Shown: piece after piece, positions 34,172 to 42,666 of the stretch
How the letters are laid out: every line of letters starts with the position of its first letter
Position numbering within the stretch: position 1 is the stretch's first letter
Assembly (NCBI RefSeq): GCF_029892485.1
Contig: NZ_JARXVG010000001.1
Coordinates: forward strand, 1,026,402-1,090,401
Direction: 5' to 3'
DNA length: 64,000 nucleotides
Source: Variovorax boronicumulans
GTDB taxonomy: Bacteria; Pseudomonadota; Gammaproteobacteria; Burkholderiales; Burkholderiaceae_C
Translations under genes and position numbers: made by a program
The notes under the pieces: generated by a model
The model's database searches: none
Told to the model about the DNA's origin: nothing
The model's input: the letters and a program-made list of their open reading frames with translations, nothing else

Positions 34172-35713
34172 ATGCCTCCACGGCCCCGGCTTCTGCCACT
34201 TTCCGCAGCACTCGCCAGCGTTATCGCGACCCTGCTTGCACTGCCGGCCCAAGGCCAGACACTGAACGAACTCTACGACTCCGCCCGCGGCTACGACGCC
34301 ACGTACCAGGGCGCCCGGGCGCAGTACGACGCGAACGTTGCGCGCGCCGCGCAGGCCAAGGCCGGCATCCTGCCGGCCGTCGGGCTCACGGCCGGCGTGA
34401 ACCGCAGCAACCTCGACATCGACACCCTCACGGGCACCAGCCGCGGCGCCAGCGCCTCGCGCGACTTCAACACGCAGAACGTCGGCATCAATGCCACGCA
34501 GCCGCTCTACCGTCCCGCCAACTGGGCCACCTACGAGCAGGGCAAGCGCCAGGCGGAGATCGCGCAGGCAGTGTTCACCACCGCCGAGCAGGACCTGATC
34601 GTGCGCGTGAGCCAGGCGTATTTCGACGTGCTCGCGAGCCAGGACAGCCTGGCGCTCGTGCGCGCGCAAAAGGTCGCCGTGGCCGAGCAGCTCGCATCGG
34701 CCAAGCGCAACTTCGAGGTCGGCACCTCCACCATCACTGATTCGCGCGAAGCCCAGGCCCGCTACGACCTGGTGATCGCACAGGAGATCGCCGCCGAGAA
34801 CGACCTGCAGGTCAAGAAGATCGTGCTCGACCAACTCGTCGGCCGCCCCGGCAGCGTGCCGGTGCCGCTGGCCGTGCCGGTGGTGCTGCCCACCGCCCAG
34901 CCCGCCGACATCAACGCGTGGGTCGCGCAGGCCGACGAGGTGCATCCCGCGATCCAGCAGGCACGCCTCGGCCTCGACGTGGCCGGACTCGAAGTGCAGA
35001 AGGCGCAGGCCGGCCACAAGCCCACGCTCGATGCCAACCTCGGCTACAACGTCACGCGCAATCCGACGGGCACCAGCACCAGCACCACGGGCACGCGCGT
35101 CAACGCCGCCACAGTCGGCGTCACCTTCAACCTGCCGCTGTTCGCGGGCTTCGCGACCGAGAACCGCATCAAGGAAACGCTGGCGCTCGAAGAGCAGTCG
35201 CGCAGCGTGCTCGACGGCACCCGGCGCAGCGTGGCCCAGGCCACGCGCGCGGCCTACCTCGGGCTGGTGTCGGGTGCGGGCCAGGTCAAGGCGCTGGAAG
35301 CGGCCGAGGCCTCGAGCCAGAGTGCGCTCGACGCCAACAAGCTCGGCTACCAGGTGGGCGTGCGCATCAACATCGACGTGCTCAACTCGCAGAGCCAGTT
35401 GTTCCAGACCAAGCGCGACCTCGCACAGGCGCGCTACAACGTGCTGCTGGGCAACCTGAAGCTGCGCCAGGCCAACGGCACGCTGACGACGTCGGACATG
35501 GATGCGATCAACGCCACGCTCGCGAGTAGCGGCAGCACGCCGGCCGTGCCTTCGGCCACGCCTGCGGACCGTTCTTCCGCGCCTTCGACGACGGTGGCGC
35601 CGCGCAGCATTCCGGTGGTACCGCCGGTGCCGGTGCAGCCATTCAATCCTGCGCCGCCCGCGATGCCTTCGGCGCCGGTGCCGCCGGTGATCGTGAATCC
35701 GCCGGTGCGCTGA
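34172..35713 (+). CDS. tolC: TolC-family outer-membrane channel protein
   Basis: A 513-residue outer-membrane efflux protein. A signal peptide ends at about residue 28 (LPAQGQ). Two repeats of the OEP domain follow, with the typical TLNELYDSARGYDATYQGARAQYDANVA start and the second-repeat GYQVGVRINIDVLNSQSQLFQTKRDL. The last ~55 residues are Pro/Ala-rich and probably disordered in the periplasm. It would form the exit duct for type I secretion or RND/MFS pumps; no pump genes are adjacent. The ATG at 34172 gives a proper signal sequence. Confidence 0.92.
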   Translation: MPPRPRLLPLSAALASVIATLLALPAQGQTLNELYDSARGYDATYQGARAQYDANVARAAQAKAGILPAVGLTAGVNRSNLDIDTLTGTSRGASASRDFNTQNVGINATQPLYRPANWATYEQGKRQAEIAQAVFTTAEQDLIVRVSQAYFDVLASQDSLALVRAQKVAVAEQLASAKRNFEVGTSTITDSREAQARYDLVIAQEIAAENDLQVKKIVLDQLVGRPGSVPVPLAVPVVLPTAQPADINAWVAQADEVHPAIQQARLGLDVAGLEVQKAQAGHKPTLDANLGYNVTRNPTGTSTSTTGTRVNAATVGVTFNLPLFAGFATENRIKETLALEEQSRSVLDGTRRSVAQATRAAYLGLVSGAGQVKALEAAEASSQSALDANKLGYQVGVRINIDVLNSQSQLFQTKRDLAQARYNVLLGNLKLRQANGTLTTSDMDAINATLASSGSTPAVPSATPADRSSAPSTTVAPRSIPVVPPVPVQPFNPAPPAMPSAPVPPVIVNPPVR

Positions 35714-35729
35714 GCGGAAGTCGGGACTT

Positions 35730-35853
35730 TCTTTCTCCCTCCCCTCCCGGGGGAGGGTCGGGGTGGGGGAACGACGGCCTCGGCCCCTGCACAGCGCTCG
35801 TTGGGGCGCTTGCCCCCATCCCAGCCTTCCCCCGGAAGGGGAAGGAGCAATGC
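35730..35853 (+). repeat. Intergenic bipartite repeat, copy B, with G-quadruplex motif
   Basis: It fills the gap between the convergent tolC and waaA genes. The left arm 35749-35769 and right arm 35813-35833, each 21 bases, are inverted repeats matching at 17 of 21 positions. The left arm has G-tracts of 5, 3, 4 and 5 G with loops of 1, 2 and 1 bases. Outer flanks (CTCCCTCCCCTCC-GGGGGAGGG and CCTTCCCCCGGAAGGGGAAGG) can form local hairpins. It is a near copy, in opposite orientation, of 28978-29104. Confidence 0.8.
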
Positions 35854-35859
35854 AAAAAA

Positions 35860-37242
35860 TCAGTCCAGGGTCGGTTCCGCGCGCTCGGGTTCGTCTGCCA
35901 GCGGCGCGTTCTCAGCCGCCACCGGCTCCGCAGCCTGCGCAATCGCCAGCACAGCCGCCGCCGTCCGCTCCGCCGCCCCGCGGTTCGATGACGAGAACGC
36001 CAGCGCGGCTTGCGCCATCGCCGTGCGCCGCTCGGGGTTCTCCACCAGCTTCAGCGCCGCCGTCACCGCCTGCTCCATGCCTTCGACGCGCAGCGACGCG
36101 CCCGCCGCCAGCGACAGTTGCGCCGCCTCGGTGAAGTTGAAGGTCGATGGGCCCATTACCACCGGGCAGCCGCACGCGGCCGGCTCGATGAGGTTCTGCC
36201 CACCCAGCGGCTCGAAGCTGCCGCCGAGCAGCGCCACGTCGGCCAGGCCGTAGTACAGCGCCATCTCGCCGAGCGAGTCGCCGAGCCAGATTTCCGCATC
36301 GGACGGCTGGCCCGCCGCGCTGCGGCGCGCGACCGCGAAGCCCTGCGATTCGATCAGCGCCGCCACCTCGTCGAAGCGTTGCGGATGGCGCGGCACGATC
36401 ATCCATTGCACGTCGTGCACGCGCTTGGCGATCGAGCGGATCGCACCCTGCTCGGGCGGCACGGGCGAGGTCGCACCGAAGCGCTTGAGCACCTCGAGCA
36501 GCATGCGCTCCTCGCCGTCGCGCGAACTCGCGAGCACGATCATCGGCTTGGGCAGGCGTTCGCGCAGCGAGGTCGCCGCGGTGAGCTGCCGCGCGTCTGG
36601 CGTTGCATCGAACTTGAGGTTGCCGTAGATGCCGGCCACCTTGGCGCCCAGCGACACCAGCCGGTGCGCATCGGCCTCGGTCTGCGCCCACACGGCCGTG
36701 AGCGCCGAGTACGCGGGCCGCGCGAGCCAGCCCAGGCGCTCGGCCGCGGCCAGCGATTTTTCGTTGAGCCGCGCATTGGCCAGCACCAGCGGAATGCGGC
36801 GCTCGGCGCAGGCCGCGGCCATCACGGGCCAGACCTCGGTTTCCATCAGCACGCCGATGCGTGGCTTGAAGCGGTCCAGGAAGCGCGCGACGGCGCCCGG
36901 CGTGTCCCACGGCTGCCAGACCTGCGTGTCGCCGGGCTCGAGCAGCTTGGCGCCCTCCTCGCGGCCGGTGGCGGTGCCGTGCGTGAGCAGGATCGGGATG
37001 CCCGGGTACTGCCGGCGCAGCTCGGCAATGAGGATCGCGGCCGCGCGCGTTTCGCCGAGCGACACCGCGTGCACCCAGCACTGGGCCTCGCCGACGATGG
37101 ATTCGTCGTAGTGGCCGAAGCGCTCCTCGACGGCCACGGCATAGCCCGGCTCGGCCTCCGCGCGGCGCCGCAGCTTGCGGCGCACCAGCGGTTGCACGAC
37201 GGTGGTGAAGGCGCCGTACAGGCGCAGCAGCAAGGAACGCAC
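35860..37242 (-). CDS. waaA: 3-deoxy-D-manno-octulosonic acid (Kdo) transferase
   Basis: A 460-residue inner-membrane glycosyltransferase that adds Kdo to lipid A precursors. The N-terminus is a membrane-proximal helix (LLLRLYGAFTTVVQPLV). Family blocks follow: WVHAVSLGETRAA with the presumed catalytic Glu, LTHGTATGREEGA, METEVWPVMAAACAERRIP and the C-terminal donor-binding LLGGSFEPLGGQNLIEPAACG. The C-terminus has ~30 extra acidic/Ala residues beyond the usual ~425. The gene follows the phosphomannomutase gene by 8 bases in the same leftward unit, both serving surface polysaccharide synthesis. Confidence 0.94.
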   Translation of the reverse strand: MRSLLLRLYGAFTTVVQPLVRRKLRRRAEAEPGYAVAVEERFGHYDESIVGEAQCWVHAVSLGETRAAAILIAELRRQYPGIPILLTHGTATGREEGAKLLEPGDTQVWQPWDTPGAVARFLDRFKPRIGVLMETEVWPVMAAACAERRIPLVLANARLNEKSLAAAERLGWLARPAYSALTAVWAQTEADAHRLVSLGAKVAGIYGNLKFDATPDARQLTAATSLRERLPKPMIVLASSRDGEERMLLEVLKRFGATSPVPPEQGAIRSIAKRVHDVQWMIVPRHPQRFDEVAALIESQGFAVARRSAAGQPSDAEIWLGDSLGEMALYYGLADVALLGGSFEPLGGQNLIEPAACGCPVVMGPSTFNFTEAAQLSLAAGASLRVEGMEQAVTAALKLVENPERRTAMAQAALAFSSSNRGAAERTAAAVLAIAQAAEPVAAENAPLADEPERAEPTLD

Positions 37243-37250
37243 GGGAGGTG

Positions 37251-38633
37251 TCAGTGGGAAGCTTCGGCCAGCTTGGCGTCGGGTTTGACGGTCTGCAGCA
37301 ACGCGAGCATTTCAGCCTGAATGCGGTGGAGCGCCGCGTCGGTCTGGCCTTCGAAGCGCAGCACCAGCACGGGGGTGGTGTTGGAAGCGCGGATCAGGCC
37401 GAAGCCATCGGGCCAGTCCACGCGCAGGCCGTCGATGGTCGAGACCTTGGCGGGCGCGGCGAAGCTGGCGCTCTTGACGAGCGTGTCGACCACCGCGTGC
37501 GGCTCGCCCTCGGCGCAGGCGACGTTCAGTTCGGGCGTCGAGAAGCTGGTGGGCAGTGCGTTGAGCACGTCGCTCGCGTCCGGGCTCTTGCTCAGGATCT
37601 CGAGCAATCGGCAGCCGGCATAGGTGCCGTCGTCGAAGCCGAACCAGCGCTCCTTGAAGAAGATGTGGCCGCTCATCTCGCCGCCCAGCGGCGAATCGAT
37701 TTCCTTCATCTTCGCCTTGATGAGCGAGTGGCCGGTCTTGTAGATCAGCGGCTTGCCGCCCGCGGCCTCGATGGCGGGCGCCAGGCGCTGCGAGCACTTC
37801 ACGTCGTAGACGATGGTGCCGCCTGGCACGCGGGAGAGCACGTCCTGCGCGAAGAGTTGCATCTGGCGGTCGGGGAAGATGTTCTGGCCGTCCTTGGTGA
37901 CGATGCCCAGGCGGTCGCCGTCGCCGTCGAAGGCCAGGCCCAGCTCGGCCTCGCCCTTGGCCAGTTCGGCCATCAGGTCCTTGAGGTTCTCGAGCTTGCT
38001 CGGATCGGGGTGGTGGTTGGGGAAATCGCCGTCGACTTCGCTGAAGAGCTCGACCACCTCGCAGCCGATAGCGCGGAAGATGGCGGGGGCCGTGGCGCCC
38101 GCGATGCCGTTGCCCGAATCGACCACGATCTTCATGGGGCGTGCGAGCTTGATGTCGCCGGCGATGCGCTGCGTGTAGGCGTCGGTCACGTCGACCTTGC
38201 GCACGCTGCCGCCGGGAGCGAGCCTGGCTGTGCCGTCTTCCATGGTCTTGCGCAGGCCCTGGATCTCGTCGCCGTAGATCGCGCGGCCGGCCAGCACCAT
38301 CTTGAAGCCGTTGTAGTCCTTGGGATTGTGGCTGCCGGTGACCTGGATGCCGCTGCTGCACAGCGTGTGGGCCGCGAAATAGAGCATCGGCGTGGTCACC
38401 GCGCCCACGTCGATCACCTCGACGCCGGTGGCCACCAGGCCCTTGATCAGCGCCTCGACCAATGCCGGCCCCGACAGGCGGCCGTCGCGTCCCACGGCCA
38501 CGGCCTTTTCGCCGGCGGCGCGGGCGGCGCTGCCGAATGCGCGGCCGAGCGCTTCCGCGACCTCGGCATCGAGGGTGACGGGCACGACGCCGCGGATGTC
38601 ATAGGCCTTGAAGATCGATGCGCTGAGCTGCAT
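37251..38633 (-). CDS. Phosphomannomutase/phosphoglucomutase
   Basis: A 460-residue alpha-D-phosphohexomutase of the AlgC/ManB type, interconverting mannose or glucose 1- and 6-phosphates for LPS and exopolysaccharide. Active-site phosphoserine is Ser101 in QVTGSHNPKDYNG; the Mg loop is LAFDGDGDRLG; the sugar-binding loop GEMSGHIFFKERW and the phosphate-binding RASNTTPVLVLRFEG follow. The ATG at 38633 matches the family start (FKAYDIRGVVP at residue 8). The final ~20 residues extend past the domain. It is upstream of waaA, 8 bases apart. Confidence 0.93.
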   Translation of the reverse strand: MQLSASIFKAYDIRGVVPVTLDAEVAEALGRAFGSAARAAGEKAVAVGRDGRLSGPALVEALIKGLVATGVEVIDVGAVTTPMLYFAAHTLCSSGIQVTGSHNPKDYNGFKMVLAGRAIYGDEIQGLRKTMEDGTARLAPGGSVRKVDVTDAYTQRIAGDIKLARPMKIVVDSGNGIAGATAPAIFRAIGCEVVELFSEVDGDFPNHHPDPSKLENLKDLMAELAKGEAELGLAFDGDGDRLGIVTKDGQNIFPDRQMQLFAQDVLSRVPGGTIVYDVKCSQRLAPAIEAAGGKPLIYKTGHSLIKAKMKEIDSPLGGEMSGHIFFKERWFGFDDGTYAGCRLLEILSKSPDASDVLNALPTSFSTPELNVACAEGEPHAVVDTLVKSASFAAPAKVSTIDGLRVDWPDGFGLIRASNTTPVLVLRFEGQTDAALHRIQAEMLALLQTVKPDAKLAEASH

Positions 38634-38743
38634 GAAGGGCGTTTCCCTGTGGGTTTCGGAACGGGGCATTGTAGGCAACGCCCCATGCGCCCACATGTCC
38701 GGAAACGGCCAGTTGAAACGAGGCGAAACCGTATCATTTGCCC

Positions 38744-40330
38744 ATGCCTTCCACCCACGCCCCCTCTGAAGCGCTCGAGAGCGACGCCTGCTACCTGGCG
38801 ATGAAGACGCACGATGCGCGCTTCGACGGGTCGTTCTTCACCGCCGTGACCTCCACCGGCATCTATTGCCGGCCGGTCTGCCGCGTCAAGCTGCCGCGGC
38901 GCGAGAACTGCCGGTTCTTCCGCCATGCGGCGCAGGCCGAGGCAGAGGGCTTCCGCCCCTGCCTGCGCTGCCGGCCCGAGCTGGCGCCGCGGGCGGCCAG
39001 CTGGTCCACCGAAGACGCCTCGCGCATCCTCGCGCTGCAGGCCGCACGGCTGATCGACGAGCCCGATGCATGGGCCGAAGAAGGCCCCGGTGCCGCGCAG
39101 ATCGCCGCGCGCCTGGGCGTGAGCGACCGGCACCTGCGGCGCATCTTCGAGGCGCAGTTCGGCGTCTCGCCGCTTCAGTACCTGCAAACGCGCCGCCTGC
39201 TGGCCGCCAAGCAGCTGATCGCCGACACCCGCCTGCCGATGACGCAGGTGGCGCTGGCCAGCGGCTTTGCGAGCGTGCGGCGCTTCAATGCCGCCTTCGT
39301 CGAGCACTACGGGCTGAACCCGAGCGCCCTGCGGCGTGCGGGTGGCGCACAGGGTGGCGAAGGCAAGGCGATCGAGGTGCGGCTGGGCTTTCGCCCGCCC
39401 TACGACGTGAACGCGATGCTCGGTTTCTTCGCACGCCGCGCGCTGCGGGGCGTCGAGGTGGCGACGACGGCCGACGGCAAGGCGCCCGCCAAGGGCAGCA
39501 CGCCGACCTATGTACGCCTTGCCCGCACATTGCGCGTGCAGCAGGGCGGACAGGCCCACGCCGGATGGCTGCAGCTGCGCTTCGACATCGAACGCGAGCA
39601 GATGCTGCTGTCGGTCAGCGATTCGCTCGCCGCGGTGCTGCCGATCGTGATCAGCCGCGCCCGCGCCATGCTCGATCTCGACGCCGAACCGATGGCGATC
39701 AACGCGGCGCTGCATGCGGCCTTTCCGCACGGCGACGGCCTCCGCGTACCCGGCACGGTCGACGGCTTCGAGCTCGCGGTGCGCGCGGTGCTGGGCCAGC
39801 AGATCACGGTGGCCGCGGCGCGCACGCTGGGCTCGCGGCTGGTCGAGGCGTTCGGCGAACCCATCGCCACGCCCTTCGATGGCCTGGACCGGCTTTTTCC
39901 CACACCGGCGGCCATTGCCGCAGCCAGCGGCGACGCACTCGGGCAACTGGGCATCGTGCGGCAGCGGCAGGCCGCATTGCAGGCCGTCGCGCGCGAAGTG
40001 GCGGCCGGCAAGCTGGCACTGCATGCGGGCGCCGACGTGCCCTCGACCATCGCCGCACTGCAGGAACTCCCCGGCATCGGCGCCTGGACCGCGCAGTACA
40101 TCGCGATGCGCGCGCTGCGGTGGCCCGATGCCTTCCCAGCCGGCGACATCGCGCTGCAGAAAGCGCTGGGCGTGACCACCGCACGCGCGGCCAGCGAGGC
40201 ATCGCAGGCGTGGCGCCCCTGGCGCGGCTATGCGGTGCTGCGGGCGTGGCACGCACCGTCTCCCGGCACGGCAGCCGCGGAAGCGGCGCCCGATTCTTCC
40301 AACATCACCACGGCAGGCCTCGCCGCCTGA
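38744..40330 (+). CDS. Ada N-terminal domain / AraC HTH / AlkA glycosylase fusion
   Basis: A 528-residue three-part DNA repair protein. Residues ~1-80 are the Ada zinc domain with Cys42, Cys46, Cys73 and Cys76, the same spacing as Ada Cys38/42/69/72; Cys42 would accept methyl from phosphotriesters. Residues ~105-190 are an AraC-type HTH pair (RLGVSDRHLRRIFEAQFGVSPLQYL). The rest is AlkA-like 3-methyladenine glycosylase with the helix-hairpin-helix LPGIGAWTAQYIAMRAL and catalytic Asp in FPAGDIAL. Such fusions act as methylation sensors, activators and glycosylases. The O6-methylguanine transferase domain of Ada is missing and is encoded separately by the next gene, 6 bases on. Confidence 0.92.
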   Translation: MPSTHAPSEALESDACYLAMKTHDARFDGSFFTAVTSTGIYCRPVCRVKLPRRENCRFFRHAAQAEAEGFRPCLRCRPELAPRAASWSTEDASRILALQAARLIDEPDAWAEEGPGAAQIAARLGVSDRHLRRIFEAQFGVSPLQYLQTRRLLAAKQLIADTRLPMTQVALASGFASVRRFNAAFVEHYGLNPSALRRAGGAQGGEGKAIEVRLGFRPPYDVNAMLGFFARRALRGVEVATTADGKAPAKGSTPTYVRLARTLRVQQGGQAHAGWLQLRFDIEREQMLLSVSDSLAAVLPIVISRARAMLDLDAEPMAINAALHAAFPHGDGLRVPGTVDGFELAVRAVLGQQITVAAARTLGSRLVEAFGEPIATPFDGLDRLFPTPAAIAAASGDALGQLGIVRQRQAALQAVAREVAAGKLALHAGADVPSTIAALQELPGIGAWTAQYIAMRALRWPDAFPAGDIALQKALGVTTARAASEASQAWRPWRGYAVLRAWHAPSPGTAAAEAAPDSSNITTAGLAA

Positions 40331-40336
40331 AATGCC

Positions 40337-40834
40337 ATGAAGTTCAAGAGCAAGACCATCTACACCTCGCACATCGACACGCCACTGGGCGGCATCACGA
40401 TGGCGGCCACCGACCAGGGCCTGGCCGGCGCCTGGTTCGACCAGCAGCGCCACTGGCCCGACACCACAGGCTGGATCACGAAAGACGACCACCCCGCGCT
40501 CGTCGAAGCCGGCACGCAGCTGCGCGACTACTTCGCGGGCAAGCGCGGCGACTTCGACATGCCGCTCGACCTGTCGCACGGCACCGCGTTCCAGCAGAGC
40601 GTGTGGCAGGCGCTGCTCGGCATTCCCGCGGGCAAGACCATGACCTACGGCGCGCTCAGCGCGCACGTCGGCAACCCGGCCGCGGTGCGCGCGGTGGGCG
40701 CGGCGGTCGGGCGCAACCCGATCAGCGTGATCGTGCCCTGCCACCGCGTGCTCGGCTCCGATGGCTCGCTGACCGGTTACGCTGGCGGGCTTCATCGCAA
40801 GACAGCCCTGCTGGAGCTAGAGGGCGCAAGATAA
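40337..40834 (+). CDS. ogt: Methylated-DNA-[protein]-cysteine S-methyltransferase
   Basis: A 165-residue suicide repair protein that removes O6-methylguanine. The acceptor is Cys135 in ISVIVPCHRVLGSDG, preceded by the RAVGAAVGRNP arginine-finger/helix region and GIPAGKTMTYGALSA. It starts 6 bases after the Ada-AlkA fusion stop, so the pair reconstitutes all activities of the adaptive response in one operon. Length is normal for Ogt. Confidence 0.95.
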   Translation: MKFKSKTIYTSHIDTPLGGITMAATDQGLAGAWFDQQRHWPDTTGWITKDDHPALVEAGTQLRDYFAGKRGDFDMPLDLSHGTAFQQSVWQALLGIPAGKTMTYGALSAHVGNPAAVRAVGAAVGRNPISVIVPCHRVLGSDGSLTGYAGGLHRKTALLELEGAR

Positions 40835-40850
40835 AACAACAGAGGGACGC

Positions 40851-41783
40851 ATGAGCACGACAACACAGAACAACATCGCCGCCAGCACCGCCAAGCCCTG
40901 GCTCATCGACCTCGTACTGCTCGGGGCCTTGTGGGGAGCGTCTTTCCTTTTCATGCGCATCGGCGCGGCCGAGTTCGGTGCGCTGCCGACGGCTGCGGTG
41001 CGGGTTGCGATTGCCGCGCTGTTCCTGCTGCCGATCGCGCTGCTGCGCGGGCAGGGGCCAGCGCTGGCGCAGCACTGGAAGGCCACCTTCGGGGTCGGCG
41101 TCTTCAATTCGGGGATGCCGTTCGCGCTCTTCTGCTTTGCGCTCCTGACCATCAACTCCGGCCTCGCCGCCGTGATCAACGCGACCGTGCCGATGTTCGG
41201 CGCGCTGGTGGCATGGGCCTGGTTTCGCGAGCGGCCGAACGGCTCGCGCATCGTCGGCCTGGTGATCGGCTTTGCCGGCGTCGCGATGCTTGCGAGCCGC
41301 AGCGCCGGCCTGCACGCCGGCGCCAGCAGCAACGCCGCGCTGTGGGCCGTCATTGCCTGCCTCGCGGCGTGCCTCTGCTACGGCATCTCGGCCAGCGCCA
41401 CGCGCCGCTACCTGGTCGGCGTACCGCCGCTGGCCACCGCAACCGGCAGCCAGCTGGGCGCCACGCTCTTCCTCGCGCTTCCCGCCATCTGGCTCTGGCC
41501 CGCGCAGATGCCCAGCCTGCGCGCATGGCTCGCGCTGCTGGCGCTGGGCATCGCGTGCACGGGCGTGGCGTACATCCTGTTCTTCCGGCTGATCGAACGC
41601 GCCGGACCGGCACGCGCGCTGACCGTGACCTTCCTGGTGCCGGTGTTCGCGCTCTTCTACGGCGCGGTGTTCCTTGGCGAGAACATCACGCAGTGGATGC
41701 TGATCTCCGCCGTCGTGATCGTGTGCGGCGTGGCGCTCTCCACCGGCATCGTCCACCTCGGTCCCAAACCCAGGACAGCCTGA
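40851..41783 (+). CDS. DMT (EamA) family transporter
   Basis: A 310-residue inner-membrane protein with 10 helices in two EamA repeats (LIDLVLLGALWGASFLFMRI at the start of the first; LWAVIACLAACLCYGISASA at the start of the second). The family exports amino acids and metabolites; substrate unknown. It follows ogt by 16 bases in the same direction and may be co-transcribed with the repair genes. It converges on the DUF1345 gene with 15 bases between stops. Confidence 0.88.
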   Translation: MSTTTQNNIAASTAKPWLIDLVLLGALWGASFLFMRIGAAEFGALPTAAVRVAIAALFLLPIALLRGQGPALAQHWKATFGVGVFNSGMPFALFCFALLTINSGLAAVINATVPMFGALVAWAWFRERPNGSRIVGLVIGFAGVAMLASRSAGLHAGASSNAALWAVIACLAACLCYGISASATRRYLVGVPPLATATGSQLGATLFLALPAIWLWPAQMPSLRAWLALLALGIACTGVAYILFFRLIERAGPARALTVTFLVPVFALFYGAVFLGENITQWMLISAVVIVCGVALSTGIVHLGPKPRTA

Positions 41784-41798
41784 CGCCGACGCTGGCGC

Positions 41799-42455
41799 TC
41801 AGATGGCGCCAGCTACAACGTTGATGGAAAGCGCCAGCACCAGCATGTTGAACGCAAAGGCCAGCACGCTGTGGACCAGCGTGATGCGCCGCATCTCGCG
41901 CGATGTGGCCTGCACGTCGGACACCTGCGAGGTCATGCCGATCACGTACGAGTAGTAGAGAAAGTCGAAGTAGTCCGGGGCATCGTCCTTGCCCGGGAAG
42001 TCCAGGCCGCCGTCGTGCCTGCCGCCTTTCTGGTCGATGTAGTAGCGGTGCGCGTAGTGGAAGGCGTAGATCGTGTGCATCATCAGCCACGAGCCGGCCA
42101 GTGCCACCACGCCGAGCAGCACGTGCCCGGCGCGCTCCCAGCCGGTCAGTTCCTTGACCTGTTGCAGCAGCATCGCGATGGCGACCACGCTCACGGCGAC
42201 CACCACCAGCATCGACACCAGGATCATCAGGTTGGGCTGGTCCAGCGACTGCGCCCGCTCGCGCGTGCGCCGTGCATCGAAGGTCTCGATCAGCCACCAG
42301 GTCAGCACCTGGTAGACCAGCACGCCCGCGCACCAACCCGCCAGCCCGCGCGCCATGCCATCGACGGGCCAGGGCACCAGCGCGACGGCTCCGCCGATCG
42401 CCGTGCCATAGAGAAGACGCTGCGGACCCGTGGTGGTGGAGAGATGTTTGCGCAT
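41799..42455 (-). CDS. DUF1345 family integral membrane protein
   Basis: A 218-residue membrane protein with five or six predicted helices. The family pattern is visible: WWLIETFDARRTRERAQ after helix 2, LMMHTIYAFHYAHRYYIDQKGG in the middle and DYFDFLYYSYVIGMTSQVSDV before the last helices. No function is established for DUF1345. The ATG at 42455 starts the domain (MRKHLSTTTGPQRLLYG); further upstream the in-frame residues are Cys-rich and unlikely. Its promoter must share the 211-base gap with the divergent outer-membrane protein gene. Confidence 0.8.
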   Translation of the reverse strand: MRKHLSTTTGPQRLLYGTAIGGAVALVPWPVDGMARGLAGWCAGVLVYQVLTWWLIETFDARRTRERAQSLDQPNLMILVSMLVVVAVSVVAIAMLLQQVKELTGWERAGHVLLGVVALAGSWLMMHTIYAFHYAHRYYIDQKGGRHDGGLDFPGKDDAPDYFDFLYYSYVIGMTSQVSDVQATSREMRRITLVHSVLAFAFNMLVLALSINVVAGAI

Positions 42456-42666
42456 GCGGCACTGTAGTGCCGGCGTCGCCTCCATCGAAAAATTCCTACA
42501 ACAACACCGGCATTCGACGCATCCGGCGTCGTGCACCGATTCATTAAGGTACTGCCGTTTTCAAGGGGGTCGCGCCCAGGCACTGCATACATCGCGCACT
42601 GCGGACCGGCCGCGTGCGCCCCAGGCAAGTTGCCAGAGGCTTCTTTCATCTTCCCGAAGGATTTTC

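Noticed and set aside
41792..41812. Hairpin CTGGCGC/GCGCCAG between the DMT and DUF1345 genes.
   Set aside because: It overlaps the DUF1345 stop and has no T-run; not supported as a terminator.
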